Source: JAUQQI01 sp042408785 (GTDB lineage: Bacteria > Chloroflexota > Dehalococcoidia > JAUQQI01). From it: a DNA stretch of 56,637 nt. A model generated the notes under the pieces. It had not been told where the DNA came from, searched no databases, and saw only the letters and a program-made list of their open reading frames with translations. Location of the stretch: contig JBHOQU010000057.1 in assembly GCA_042408785.1 (NCBI GenBank), forward strand, positions 1-56,637, given 5' to 3'. A program made the translations under genes and the position numbers. Below, in pieces: positions 1 through 8,166 of this stretch. Position 1 is the first letter of the stretch, and every line of letters starts with the position of its first letter.

Positions 1-99
1 GACCCCGAAGATGAGGGTGAGGCCCACGGAGATGAGGGCGAAGACGAAGCCGATTAACAGGCCGCTTACTACGACCTGAATTAAAATCTCGGCCGTCAT
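1..99 (-). CDS. LivH-type branched-chain amino acid ABC permease, N-terminus only
   Basis: The reverse strand reads from an ATG at 99 for 33 codons to the window edge. The peptide is one hydrophobic segment (V-V-V-S-G-L-L-I-G-F-V-F-A-L-I-S-V-G-L-T) followed by L-I-F-G-V, the standard first helix of LivH-family permeases of ABC importers for branched-chain amino acids and related compounds. It starts 7 nt after the stop of the solute-binding protein gene, so the two form an operon with the rest outside the window. The fragment is short, but motif and context agree. Confidence 0.75.
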   Translation of the reverse strand, partial: MTAEILIQVVVSGLLIGFVFALISVGLTLIFGV

Positions 100-106
100 C
101 TAAAGC

Positions 107-1429
107 TTACTGACGCTGGGCCCACCGGGGCATCGGCCAGACGATTTCCCGGGTGGCCAGGTCGAAGGGCCACACCGTGTAGTACTGGCCGCCGATAATC
201 TGGAGGTTCACCCCCTGGGCGTAGATGTTCTGGTGGGTCTTCTCGTCAAATTTCACGCCCGGCCACGGCATTACAGTCTGCTCGCCGGGGATGTCGGTGG
301 CCAGCAGGGCCTGCCTGATGGCCTCGGGGTCCAGGGACTTGGCCCGGTTGATGGCATCGGCCAGGACCAGCATCCCCGTGAAGGACCGGGCCGAGTTTTC
401 GGTCATCGGCTGGCCGAACCGCTGCTGGAACATGTCGGCGATGACCTTGGCGGCCGGCCGCTTCTGGGTGATATCCGCCGACCAGGCGGCCCGGGTGATG
501 GCGTAGTCGGCGTCCTTGCCCAGGGTCTTGGTGAAGAGGGGGTCGACGAAGCCGGCGCCGTAGCCGAGGATCATCTGGGGCGTGTAGTCTAGCTGCTTGT
601 AGGTCCGGATAAACAGGATCAGGTCCGACGTATACGAAACCTGGAAAAGGACGTCGGGGTTGGCGGCCTTGATGCGCTGGACCTCACTGGTCACGTCGGA
701 GGTGTTGGCCGGGTAGGCGATGTCCACAACAACCTGGTAGCCGTATTCCTGGGCGTACTGCTTGGTGATCTTGCTGGCGTCGGTGCCGTAAAGGGTGTTC
801 TCGTTGACGATGCCGATGGTCCGGACCTTGATGCCCTTGGCCTTTTCAAGGTCGCGGATCATGTCGAAAAGGTTCTTGCCGAAGGTGGCGTCATGGGGGC
901 CGGTTCGGAAGAACCACTTAAAGCCCCGCTCGGTGAGGGAGGGCGACGACGACTCGAAGTTGACATAGGGCACCCCCATTCGCTCGGCCACCTGGGAGGC
1001 CGTGGCCGTCACCGAGCTGTGGTAGGCGCCGGTGAGGGCCACCACCTTTTCCTGGGTGATGAGCCGCTCGGCCTCGGCCTGCCCCTTCTCAGGCGAGCCC
1101 TGACTGTCGGCCCACACGATGGTTATTTTGGCCCCGCCCAGGTTGGGCAGGCCCTCCTCCCGGGCCAGGGGCAGGTTAAGGTCATACTTGCCGTTGATGA
1201 TCTCGACGGCCAGCTCGATGCCGTAGCGGCCGTCCAGGCCCGAGCTGGCAGCCGGACCGGTAAGGGGGTAGATGGCGCCGACCTTGACCTCCTTTGGGAA
1301 CGTCGGCTGGGACGGCTGCTGGCCGACGGCCGGGGCCGGGGTGCCCGTCTGGGCGCAGCCCATTGCCAGCCCACCGATAAGCCCTGCCAGACCGAGGTTG
1401 AATTCCCGCCTGCTTACCCGCCGGACCAT
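107..1429 (-). CDS. ABC transporter substrate-binding lipoprotein, branched-chain amino acid type (Peripla_BP_6)
   Basis: 440 aa, normal for LivK-like type I periplasmic binding proteins. The N-terminus has a twin-arginine-like S-R-R-E-F-N and a lipobox L-A-M-G-C with Cys25, so it is probably a lipoprotein anchored outside the membrane. The mature part begins with V-K-V-G-A-I-Y-P-L-T-G and ends with a tryptophan-rich tail. A strong ribosome site (AGGAG) lies just before the ATG. It would deliver an amide, amino acid or other small ligand to the permease that starts 7 nt downstream. The true ligand cannot be read from sequence; the amidase and hydantoinase genes nearby may point to an amide or hydantoin compound, which is inference. 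Confidence 0.9.
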   Translation of the reverse strand: MVRRVSRREFNLGLAGLIGGLAMGCAQTGTPAPAVGQQPSQPTFPKEVKVGAIYPLTGPAASSGLDGRYGIELAVEIINGKYDLNLPLAREEGLPNLGGAKITIVWADSQGSPEKGQAEAERLITQEKVVALTGAYHSSVTATASQVAERMGVPYVNFESSSPSLTERGFKWFFRTGPHDATFGKNLFDMIRDLEKAKGIKVRTIGIVNENTLYGTDASKITKQYAQEYGYQVVVDIAYPANTSDVTSEVQRIKAANPDVLFQVSYTSDLILFIRTYKQLDYTPQMILGYGAGFVDPLFTKTLGKDADYAITRAAWSADITQKRPAAKVIADMFQQRFGQPMTENSARSFTGMLVLADAINRAKSLDPEAIRQALLATDIPGEQTVMPWPGVKFDEKTHQNIYAQGVNLQIIGGQYYTVWPFDLATREIVWPMPRWAQRQ

Positions 1430-1525
1430 TTCTCCTCTCCTTTGAATGGTGCCTAGCCGTTGTCGGCTAATTATAGCCGAAAAATGGTGTGTTAAGTGAC
1501 CCTATCCGCGTCAAGTTGCAAGTGC

Positions 1526-1549
1526 GGCCCCCGTGTGGAGTTGGGGGCC
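1526..1549 (-). terminator. Possible hairpin terminator after the hydantoinase B gene
   Basis: GGCCCCC (1526-1532) and GGGGGCC (1543-1549) form a 7-bp stem with a 10-nt loop just past the hydantoinase B stop codon. No T-run follows on the minus strand, so intrinsic termination is uncertain. A second short inverted repeat covers the stop codon itself (1548-1562). Confidence 0.3.
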
Positions 1550-1552
1550 GGC

Positions 1553-3268
1553 TTAAAGCCGGCTGTCCACCCTGGCCGCCCGGAGCTTTTCGGTCGCCTC
1601 CGGGTCCAGCCGGAAAGTTTCGGGGTCGATAACTACTCCGTAAGCGTCCCGGGCGGCCGCCACCGAAACGTAGCCGTCGATAACGTCGGCCAGGACCCGT
1701 TCCGGCTCCCGCTGGAAGGGGTGGCCGTAGCCGCCCCCGCCGGGCAGCCGGAGGGTGACCTCGGCGCCCGGCTCCAGCATCAGGCGCTCCTTGGAGTGGG
1801 GGCGGCGGCCGTCGCTCACCACCACCTCCCCTCGGGCCCCTTCTAGGCCGCCGAAAAGACCCCGGGGGGCAAACCGAGTCCGGTCGTACATGCACGAGAG
1901 CATCCAGGGCCGGTCGGTCCGGACCGTCAGGCAGATCTCCTGGCCCAGGCCGCCCCGGAACCGGCCGGGCCCGCCCGAATCGGTTCGAACCTCTTTGCGC
2001 TTGATGAGAATGGGCGAAAGGGCCTCGACGACCTCCGTGGGCACCCCCATAATGCCGCTGGGGAAGGCCGTATTGGAGAGGCCGTCCTTATTCGGCCGGG
2101 CCCCGGTCCCCCCGGCCGTAAAGAAAACGTATGTGTACGGCCGGCCGCGGCGGGGGTCCCAGCCGGCCGTCTGGACGTTCCAGATGTTGCCGGCCCCTTC
2201 GGCCATTACCCGGTCCGGGACCGCCTGGCTGAGGGCCCGGAAGATGATGTGGGGCAGAAGGTGGCCGATGATGTGGCGGGCGGCCACCGGGGCCGGTGGC
2301 TGGGCGTTCAGGATGCAGCCGGGCGGGGCGTAAACCGCCACCGGCCGGAAGCTTCCGGCGTTGTTGGGCACCTCGGGGCAGAGGGCGCACTTGAGGGCAT
2401 AGGTGGTGTAGGCGTGGGTGTAGTTCATCACCACGTTGATGCCGTACGGACTCTGGGGCGACGAGCCCGTGTAGTCGACGAAGACCGAATCGCCCCGGAA
2501 CTCAAGCCTGACCTTAAGATAGACGGGCTCGTCGAAGCCGTCCGACCAGCCGTCGGCCTCGTAAATGCCCGGCGGCACCGCCGCGACGGCGGACCGCATC
2601 GCCTGCTCCGACCGGGCCAGGATCTCGTCGGCCAGGGGCTCAAGGCTTTCCAGGCCGAATTCGTCCATCATCTCCAGCAGCCGGTAGCCGCCGACCTCGT
2701 TGGAGACCATCTGGGCGTGCAGGTCGCCGATAACTTCCCGGGGCGTCCGGACGTTGGCCTCGATCAGCCTGAAGAGGGTCTGGTCGGGCTCGCCCCGGCG
2801 GTAAAGCTTGGAGATGGGGATGTGCAGGCCCTCCTCGTAAACCTCCCGGGCATCGGCCCCCAGAATTCGGCCCCCAATGTCCAGGGCGTGGCAGATGTTG
2901 CCGATAAAGGCCACCAGCTCACCCCGGCGGAAGATCGGGGTAACAACCGTGAAGTCGTTCAGGTGGCCGGCGGTCTGCCATGGGTTGTTGGTTATGAGCA
3001 CGTCGCCGGGCTCCAGGGTTTCCGGGGGGAAGGCCTGGAGGAAGTGGAGCATGGCCGCCTGCATCGGGTTGATGTGGCCCGGGGTTCCGGTTACCGCCTG
3101 GGCGAGCAGGTTCCCCCGGACGTCGAAGATACAGGCCGACAGGTCCCCTGATTCCCGGACGATGCTGGTGAAGGAGGTGCGGATGAGGGCCGCGGCCTGC
3201 TCGTTCACCACGGCGATGAGGCGGTTCCAGAGCACCTCAAGGGTTACAGGGTCGAAGGTCTGGGCCAT
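1553..3268 (-). CDS. Hydantoinase B / oxoprolinase family protein (HyuB-like)
   Basis: 571 aa, the usual length of HyuB and acetone-carboxylase-alpha-like proteins. Family motifs are clear: an N-terminal D-P-V-T-L-E-V-L-W-N-R, G-T-P-G-H-I-N-P-M, the metal-site segment N-N-P-W-Q-T-A-G-H-L-N-D, and G-G-x-G-G-R-F-R-G-G-type glycines near residue 470. These enzymes normally act with a HyuA partner in ATP-dependent opening of hydantoins or 5-oxoproline, or in ketone carboxylation. No HyuA gene lies beside it: the next gene upstream points the other way, and downstream is the ABC binding protein. The ATG has GGAGGA 12 nt upstream. The substrate is unknown. Confidence 0.88.
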   Translation of the reverse strand: MAQTFDPVTLEVLWNRLIAVVNEQAAALIRTSFTSIVRESGDLSACIFDVRGNLLAQAVTGTPGHINPMQAAMLHFLQAFPPETLEPGDVLITNNPWQTAGHLNDFTVVTPIFRRGELVAFIGNICHALDIGGRILGADAREVYEEGLHIPISKLYRRGEPDQTLFRLIEANVRTPREVIGDLHAQMVSNEVGGYRLLEMMDEFGLESLEPLADEILARSEQAMRSAVAAVPPGIYEADGWSDGFDEPVYLKVRLEFRGDSVFVDYTGSSPQSPYGINVVMNYTHAYTTYALKCALCPEVPNNAGSFRPVAVYAPPGCILNAQPPAPVAARHIIGHLLPHIIFRALSQAVPDRVMAEGAGNIWNVQTAGWDPRRGRPYTYVFFTAGGTGARPNKDGLSNTAFPSGIMGVPTEVVEALSPILIKRKEVRTDSGGPGRFRGGLGQEICLTVRTDRPWMLSCMYDRTRFAPRGLFGGLEGARGEVVVSDGRRPHSKERLMLEPGAEVTLRLPGGGGYGHPFQREPERVLADVIDGYVSVAAARDAYGVVIDPETFRLDPEATEKLRAARVDSRL

Positions 3269-3351
3269 ACCGGGAAGGGTCCTCCTGCTGATTTCAGCCT
3301 GATTTTAGCCCAGAAACCGGCCCCTTCACCAGGGACGGTCCCGTTTGCCGG

Positions 3352-3381
3352 TTTCACCGGTTCGCCCCCTTGGCGTAGAAT
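3352..3381 (+). promoter_or_regulatory. Candidate promoter for the small ORF/amidase pair
   Basis: A TAGAAT box at 3376-3381 lies 27 nt before the AUG of the small ORF, with a weak TTTCAC at 3352-3357 and an 18-nt spacer. It sits in the 140-bp gap between divergent genes. Confidence 0.35.
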
Positions 3382-3408
3382 CAGGAGAGAACCCGGAAGG
3401 AGCTTGCC

Positions 3409-3594
3409 ATGGGCGAGGTGAACTGGCTTGAAAAGGTCGTGGTAAGTGATGAGGCCCTGGCCGACGCCTGGGAGCTGGTTAAGGGCCACCTGGAGGGGGT
3501 CGAGCAGGCCGTGGTCGACCCCTGGCTTGAACCCGTCTTTTACCCCAACCTGGTAAAACCTGCGGAGGCAGAGGGGGATGTCCGACCTAACTGA
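3409..3594 (+). CDS. Small acidic protein (61 aa) translated ahead of and overlapping the amidase
   Basis: 61 aa with a very good ribosome site (GGAAGGAG, 8 nt before the ATG). It ends 17 nt inside the amidase gene in another frame, which suggests coupled translation. The product is a helical, acidic peptide containing D-P-W-L-E-P-V-F-Y-P-N. I do not recognise a family. Small amidase partner proteins such as AtzG exist, but this one does not show their pattern. It could instead be a leader peptide whose translation sets amidase expression. The evidence for a real gene is the ribosome site, the TAGAAT box upstream and the overlap. Confidence 0.5.
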   Translation: MGEVNWLEKVVVSDEALADAWELVKGHLEGVEQAVVDPWLEPVFYPNLVKPAEAEGDVRPN

Positions 3595-4930
3595 ACTTAC
3601 CGTAACGGCCGCCTCGGAGCTTATCGCCCGGAAAAAGCTCTCCCCGGTGGAGCTGGTTCGGGCCCTGCTTGACCAGATCGAGAAGGTTGAGCCGAAGGTG
3701 CTGGCCTGGGCCCGGCTTCTGCCCGAGGCCGCCCTGGCCGAGGCCCGCCGGCTGGAGGAGCTCCAGGTGAAGGGCGAGTTTTGCGGACCCCTCCACGGGG
3801 TACCCGTCGGCCTGAAGGACATCATCTTCACGGCCGGGGTTGAAACCGCCGCCGGGTCGAAGGTTCTAGCCGGCTTCGTGCCCAGGTACGACGCCACCGT
3901 CACGGCCCGGCTCAAGGCCGCCGGGGCCATCATCCTGGGCAAGACCGTCACCACCGAGTTCGCCATGTTTGAGCCCGGCCCCACCCGCAACCCCTGGAAC
4001 CCGGAGCACACGCCGGGGGGGTCCAGCAGCGGGTCGGCGGCGGCCGTCGCCGCCCGGATGTGCCCCGCCGCCTTCGGCAGTCAGACGGCCGGGTCGATCC
4101 TGCGGCCGGCGTCCTACTGCGGCATCGTAGGCCTCAAGCCGACGTACGGGCGGGTGAGCCGGCACGGGGTGGTGCCCGTGAGCTGGACCCTGGACCACGT
4201 GGGCCCGATGACCCGGACGGTGGCCGACGCCGCCCTTCTCCTTAAGGTGGTCGCCGGTCCGGACCCCAAAGACCCGACTACCGTGCCGGTTCCGGTGGAC
4301 GACTACCCGGCGGCAGTGGGGCGGGGTGCCGGCGGCCTGCGGGTGGGCGTCCCCGATCGGTTCTTCAGCGACCTGGCCGATGATGAGAGCCGCCGGGCGT
4401 ACGAGGCGGCCCTCACCACCCTGCGAGAGCTGGGGCTGTGGGTCCGGCCGGTGCGGCTGCCGGAGGTTTTCGAGCCCCTCAGGGATGCCCACCGGACCAT
4501 AATGTATGCCGAGGCGGCGGCCTTTCACCGGGACTGGTTTAAGGCGCGGCCGGATGACTACCGGCCCCGGACCCGCCGGATAATCCGGGCGGGCCTGCTC
4601 ACCCCGGCCCCCCTTTACCTGCGGGCCCAGCAGATTCGGACCGAGGCGGTGCGGGCGATGGGGCGCCTCTTTGAGGAGGTCGACGTGCTGGTGACCCCGA
4701 CCACCCCCGGCCCGGCCCCCCAGGGTCTGGACTGGACCGGCGACCCGGCCTTCAACCAGCCCTTCAGCGCTGTGGGCTTCCCGGCCATTACCGTCCCGGC
4801 CGGTTTGAGCGGCTCGGGCCTGCCCCTCGGGGTTCAGTTTGTGGCCCGGCCCTTCGACGAGGCGACCCTGTTCCGGGTGGCGGGGGCGTTCGAGGCGGCC
4901 GCCGGCTTAAGCCTTAAGCCCCCGGTCTGA
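3578..4930 (+). CDS. Amidase signature family hydrolase
   Basis: 450 aa, typical of amidase-signature enzymes. The catalytic triad is visible: Lys80 in G-L-K-D, cis-Ser149 in G-G-S-S-S-G-S, and nucleophile Ser173 in Q-T-A-G-S-I-L-R-P-A. The Lys-to-Ser spacing of 93 residues matches that of malonamidase E2. It should hydrolyse an amide to acid and ammonia. The gatB/gatC partners of the tRNA amidotransferase are absent, so a stand-alone catabolic amidase is more likely than GatA. The ATG at 3578 follows a purine-rich stretch and overlaps the small upstream gene. Its 3' end overlaps the convergent CPBP gene by 17 nt. Confidence 0.9.
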   Translation: MSDLTELTVTAASELIARKKLSPVELVRALLDQIEKVEPKVLAWARLLPEAALAEARRLEELQVKGEFCGPLHGVPVGLKDIIFTAGVETAAGSKVLAGFVPRYDATVTARLKAAGAIILGKTVTTEFAMFEPGPTRNPWNPEHTPGGSSSGSAAAVAARMCPAAFGSQTAGSILRPASYCGIVGLKPTYGRVSRHGVVPVSWTLDHVGPMTRTVADAALLLKVVAGPDPKDPTTVPVPVDDYPAAVGRGAGGLRVGVPDRFFSDLADDESRRAYEAALTTLRELGLWVRPVRLPEVFEPLRDAHRTIMYAEAAAFHRDWFKARPDDYRPRTRRIIRAGLLTPAPLYLRAQQIRTEAVRAMGRLFEEVDVLVTPTTPGPAPQGLDWTGDPAFNQPFSAVGFPAITVPAGLSGSGLPLGVQFVARPFDEATLFRVAGAFEAAAGLSLKPPV

Positions 4931-5813
4931 GGGGGTTTCGGGCGGCGAAAAGGAGGGCCGCGGCCAGGCCCAGCACCACCCAGCCGACGGGGCTCCAGAG
5001 GGGACCGGCGACCGCGGGGTCGACCCCCCTGAGGAGCAGCAGGGGCAGGCCCCCAATCGCGTTGAGGGCCCCGTGGGCAACGGCCGGGGGCACCACGCTT
5101 TCGGAGACGAGCCTGAGCCAGGCAAGGCTCAGGCCCAGGAGAATGCAGAAGACCGTAAAGAGGCCGACTCCGGCCGCATTGGGGGTCGGGTGGCCGGGAT
5201 AGTTGTAGCTGGCCAGCAAAACAATGGGGGCGTGCCACAAGCCCCAGACCGCCCCGTGGGCGACAATGCCCGGCCAGGGGCCCAGGCGGGCCATCAGCCT
5301 CGGGAGCAGGTACCCCCGCCAGCCGAACTCCTCCCCGAAGGCCAGCAGGCCGTTTATCGGCACGGCCACCGTGAGGGCGGCCGCCACCTGGGCCGCCAGG
5401 ACGGCCTCGGCCGGCAGGGGCCGACCGCCCGCCGCCAGCAGGGAACGGAGGGTGGAAAGCTCCGTATCCGGGGGGTAGATGGGGATGCTCAGGGCCGCCG
5501 AAATCAGGGTGAGCAGGGCCGGCCCGAACCAGGCCAGAAGGATGTACCTCGGGGCTGGCCAGCGGAGGCCGGCATCCCCGAAGCCGGACTTTTCCACCCA
5601 GCGGCGGGCGACATAGGCCCCGAGGGCCGGGGGCCACATGAGCAGAAAAGCCGTCGGCAGGACGAGAATGCCGACCGAAGCCAGCGCGGCGGCCTGCCGA
5701 CTAGCCAGGGCGAGGCCGACCTGAAGAGGCCAGGCGAGGCCGAAGGCGATGAGGATAAAAACGGCCAGCCCGCGTCTGCCTTCAGCCGACGCCGGCCCGG
5801 GTTGGGTTCCCAT
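4914..5813 (-). CDS. CPBP-family intramembrane metalloprotease
   Basis: About 299 aa from the chosen start; an upstream ATG at 5903 would give 329 aa but would overlap the divergent methyltransferase. CPBP motifs: E-E-F-G-W-R-G-Y-L (EExxxR), then H-G-A-V-W-G-L-W-H-A-P and a final H-G-A-L-N-A. The Glu and His residues build the metal site in the membrane. About eight hydrophobic helices. The start at 5813 is preferred because a TACAAT box (5825-5830, reverse strand) lies 11 nt before it, leaving no room for the longer forms; an ATG at 5837 is also possible. Targets of these bacterial Rce1/abortive-infection-like proteases are seldom known. Confidence 0.85.
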   Translation of the reverse strand: MGTQPGPASAEGRRGLAVFILIAFGLAWPLQVGLALASRQAAALASVGILVLPTAFLLMWPPALGAYVARRWVEKSGFGDAGLRWPAPRYILLAWFGPALLTLISAALSIPIYPPDTELSTLRSLLAAGGRPLPAEAVLAAQVAAALTVAVPINGLLAFGEEFGWRGYLLPRLMARLGPWPGIVAHGAVWGLWHAPIVLLASYNYPGHPTPNAAGVGLFTVFCILLGLSLAWLRLVSESVVPPAVAHGALNAIGGLPLLLLRGVDPAVAGPLWSPVGWVVLGLAAALLFAARNPLRPGA

Positions 5814-5892
5814 CTTCGGGGGAAATTGTACCATCATGGGGGTCGGCTCCGGGGTGGGCAGGAGCTGGGCCCGACGTGGGAAAATCTTAACG

Positions 5893-6495
5893 ATGGGGGG
5901 CAACCGCTGGTTTGCGGCTGTCTACGACCTGGCCACCGGCCGCTTTGAGGGCAGGGTCCTGCGGAGGCTCAGGGTGTGGGTGGCCGGAGAAGCGGCGGGC
6001 CGCGTCCTGGAGGTCGGGGTGGGCACCGGCGCTAACTTCCCGTACTACCCTGAGACCCTGGGTCTGGTGGCCGTCGACCCCAACCCTTTCATGCTTGCCC
6101 GGGCCCGAAAGCGGGCGGGCCAGCTGGGACGGGATGCGGGGCTCATCCGGGCGGCGGCCGAGACCCTGCCCTTTGCCGACGGGTCGTTCGATACGGTGGT
6201 GGCGACCCTGGTCTTCTGCTCGGTGCTCGACCTGGACCGGGCGGTGGCCGAAGTGCGGCGGGTGCTGCGGCCGGGCGGGACCTTCAGGTTCATTGAGCAT
6301 GTCCGGGCCGGCGGCGGCCTCCTGGGCCGGCTTCAGGATGGGGCAACCCCGGTGTGGCGGCGGGTGGCGGGGTGTTGTCACCTTAACCGGCGAACGGTCG
6401 AGGCCATCGAAAGGGCCGGTTTCGAGCTGATGCGCCTTGAGGAACATTCCCTTCTGTTTACGCCCCTGGTGGCCGGGGTTGCCCGGCTGAAGTAG
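5893..6495 (+). CDS. Class I SAM-dependent methyltransferase
   Basis: 200 aa from ATG 5893. Motif I is V-L-E-V-G-V-G-T-G-A-N, followed by A-V-D-P-N (acidic ribose contact), F-D-T-V-V-A-T and L-R-P-G-G-T-F. The later F-I-E-H-V-R and C-C-H-L-N-R-R-T-V motifs resemble the UbiE/METTL7-like group acting on phospholipid or other small hydrophobic substrates. In-frame sequence continues upstream to 5749, but the longer form would overlap the CPBP gene and lacks motifs. The substrate is unknown; membrane-protein neighbours on both sides give only a weak hint of lipid work. Confidence 0.85.
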   Translation: MGGNRWFAAVYDLATGRFEGRVLRRLRVWVAGEAAGRVLEVGVGTGANFPYYPETLGLVAVDPNPFMLARARKRAGQLGRDAGLIRAAAETLPFADGSFDTVVATLVFCSVLDLDRAVAEVRRVLRPGGTFRFIEHVRAGGGLLGRLQDGATPVWRRVAGCCHLNRRTVEAIERAGFELMRLEEHSLLFTPLVAGVARLK

Positions 6496-6523
6496 CTCGG
6501 CTTGAGGTCCGGGGCCTTACCGG

Positions 6524-6862
6524 ATGGGGATTCGGCAGCGGCTGCGATTCTACCTTACGTTGGCGTTCTACCGGCTGCTGGGCTGGGTGGAGTGGGTCCG
6601 GCTGAACATTCCGGACCCCCTGCGGAGCTGCCTGGTGCTGGCCACGGTCTTTGGGGGCCCCTTCGGGCTGTGCCTCATCGTCTATTTTGTTCCCACGGCC
6701 CTGCAGGCCCTCGGCCTGCCCGGCTTTTTGGTGAACGCCGGCCTGATCCTGACCCTGGGGCTGGCCTTCGGCCTGGTGGTCCTGGCGGATATTTTCATTA
6801 TCTTGCTGATGTTTGCCGACTGGCTTGAGCGGGAGAGCCGGCGGCCCCGGGACGAGCTTTAG
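6524..6862 (+). CDS. Small integral membrane protein, function unknown
   Basis: 112 aa with two strong hydrophobic helices (about residues 37-60 and 68-97), a basic amphipathic N-terminus (R-Q-R-L-R-F-Y) and a charged C-terminal tail (E-R-E-S-R-R-P-R-D-E-L). It starts 28 nt after the methyltransferase stop on the same strand, so the two are probably co-transcribed. I do not recognise a family. It overlaps the end of the convergent lyase gene by 4 nt. Confidence 0.65.
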   Translation: MGIRQRLRFYLTLAFYRLLGWVEWVRLNIPDPLRSCLVLATVFGGPFGLCLIVYFVPTALQALGLPGFLVNAGLILTLGLAFGLVVLADIFIILLMFADWLERESRRPRDEL

Positions 6863-7740
6863 ACGGTGAGGCCCCAGCGGGCGGCCAGCTCCAGGGTGCG
6901 CCGGGCCCGCTCGTAGATGGGCCGGTCCACCATCCGGCCGGCGACCGCAACCGAGCCCAGCCCCGACCGCTGGGCCGCCTCATAGGCGTCGGCAACCTCC
7001 TTGGCCCAGCGGAGCTCGGCCTCGTCGGGGGTGAAGACGCGGTTTATGGGCTGCAGCTGGTCGGGATGGATCGCGTACTTGCCGCTGAAGCCGAGCTGGC
7101 GGGCCAGCTTCGCCTCCCGGGTGAGGCCTTCAGGGTCCCGGAAGTCGGGGTAGATGGTGTCCAGGGCCTGGACGCCCAGGGCCCTGGCGACGAGGGCAAC
7201 CAGGGCCTTGGGCAAGAAAAGCTCCTCGCCGGTGGGGGACCGCTGGGTACCCAGGTTAAACGTAAAGTCTTCGGCCCCGAGGCCCAGACTCAGGAGGCGG
7301 CGGGAAGCCCGGCCGATGGCCTCGGCCCGAAGGAGTCCGGCGGGCGACTCAATGCCGATGCCCACCCGGAGGGCTCCCCGGGGCAGGCCGGCCCGGCCCT
7401 CGGCCCAGGCGAGCATCTCCTCCACCTCCCGAACCTCCTCGGGAGTTTCCACCTTGGGGACATCCACCCCGAAAAGGCCGTCGACGACCACGGCCGCCAA
7501 GTCGTCCTGGGTGAGGCCGGAGGCGAGGCCGTTGACCCGGACCAGCACCGTCCGGCCGGCGAATGCCCCGGAGAGGAGGGCTTCCCGGACGAGCCGGCGG
7601 GCTTCGGCCTTCTCCTCAGGGGGGACCGAGTCTTCCAGGTCCAAGACGAAGGCGTCGGCGGGGAGGGTAGGGGCCTTGGCCAGCATTCGGGGCCGGTTGC
7701 CGGGCACGTAAAGGACGCTCCGAAAGATGGGCATGCTCAT
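6859..7740 (-). CDS. CitE-like lyase (HpcH/HpaI aldolase / citrate lyase beta family)
   Basis: 293 aa, the normal length of CitE-like proteins. Motifs: R-S-V-L-Y-V-P-G-N-R-P near the N-terminus, L-D-L-E-D-S-V-P (metal/substrate acid cluster), V-R-V-N-G (substrate Arg), G-I-G-I-E-S-P-A-G and G-A-E-D-F, then K-Y-A-I-H-P-D-Q. The family cleaves or forms malyl-CoA, citramalyl-CoA or related beta-hydroxyacyl-CoA thioesters; which one cannot be told here. No citrate lyase alpha or gamma gene is nearby, so it acts alone. It lies 15 nt after the zinc-finger gene on the same strand. Met3 (7734) is an alternative start. Confidence 0.88.
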   Translation of the reverse strand: MSMPIFRSVLYVPGNRPRMLAKAPTLPADAFVLDLEDSVPPEEKAEARRLVREALLSGAFAGRTVLVRVNGLASGLTQDDLAAVVVDGLFGVDVPKVETPEEVREVEEMLAWAEGRAGLPRGALRVGIGIESPAGLLRAEAIGRASRRLLSLGLGAEDFTFNLGTQRSPTGEELFLPKALVALVARALGVQALDTIYPDFRDPEGLTREAKLARQLGFSGKYAIHPDQLQPINRVFTPDEAELRWAKEVADAYEAAQRSGLGSVAVAGRMVDRPIYERARRTLELAARWGLTV

Positions 7741-7755
7741 GGTGGGCCTTAACTC

Positions 7756-8166
7756 CTAGGTTTTATAAAAGCGGCGGCAGTACGGACAGACCGAGTAGTA
7801 CCGGCGCTGACGGCGGCCGAGCTGGTAGTAGACCTCATAGACTTCCGAAAGGTGATCCTCACAGAAAAGCCGGCGGCAGCGGGAACACTGGCCCCAGACC
7901 TCGGCCGGGCAGCCGGGGTGGCCGCAGGTTCCGGCCAGGTTCCTCGCCTCGGCCTCGAGCTTATAGGCTTTAAACTCTTCGATCTCGACCAGGCGGCGGG
8001 CGCAGTCCGGGTGGTTGCAGACGGTGGCCGCGTTGGACAGAAAGCGGCCGTGGTCGTTGCAGAAGGGCCGGCCGCAGTAGACGCAGACGGCCACCGGCCG
8101 GTTTCGACAACGGAAAACCCGGTACCAGACGAACCAGCACCCCTCACGGCCGGACCATAGACTCAT
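7756..8166 (-). CDS. Cys/His-rich protein with two AN1/B-box-like zinc-binding modules
   Basis: 136 aa. The first half holds C-V-Y-C-G-R-P-F-C-N-D-H-G and C-N-H-P-D-C; the second repeats the pattern with C-G-H-P-G-C, C-S-R-C-R-R-L-F-C-E-D-H and a final C-P-Y-C-R-R-F-Y. The paired C-x2-C-x4-C-x2-H unit suggests two bound zinc ions per module and an internal duplication. It may bind a protein or nucleic acid; no enzyme motif is seen. It is the first gene of a two-gene unit with the lyase. A competing open frame at 7749-8147 lacks the Cys/His pattern and was dropped. Confidence 0.7.
   Translation of the reverse strand: MSLWSGREGCWFVWYRVFRCRNRPVAVCVYCGRPFCNDHGRFLSNAATVCNHPDCARRLVEIEEFKAYKLEAEARNLAGTCGHPGCPAEVWGQCSRCRRLFCEDHLSEVYEVYYQLGRRQRRYYSVCPYCRRFYKT

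Noticed and set aside
1467..1895. 142-codon minus-strand frame at the end of the hydantoinase gene
   Set aside because: Alternative frame of a gene with clear homology; Arg/Gly/Pro-rich, no start signal.
3578..4930. Amidase as GatA of the Glu-tRNA amidotransferase
   Set aside because: Neither gatB nor gatC is nearby, and the Q-T-A-G-S serine loop and the catabolic context fit a general amidase better.
7749..8147. 132-codon frame overlapping the zinc-finger gene
   Set aside because: The alternative frame at 7756-8166 has the regular paired Cys/His spacing; this one is Ser/Arg-rich.
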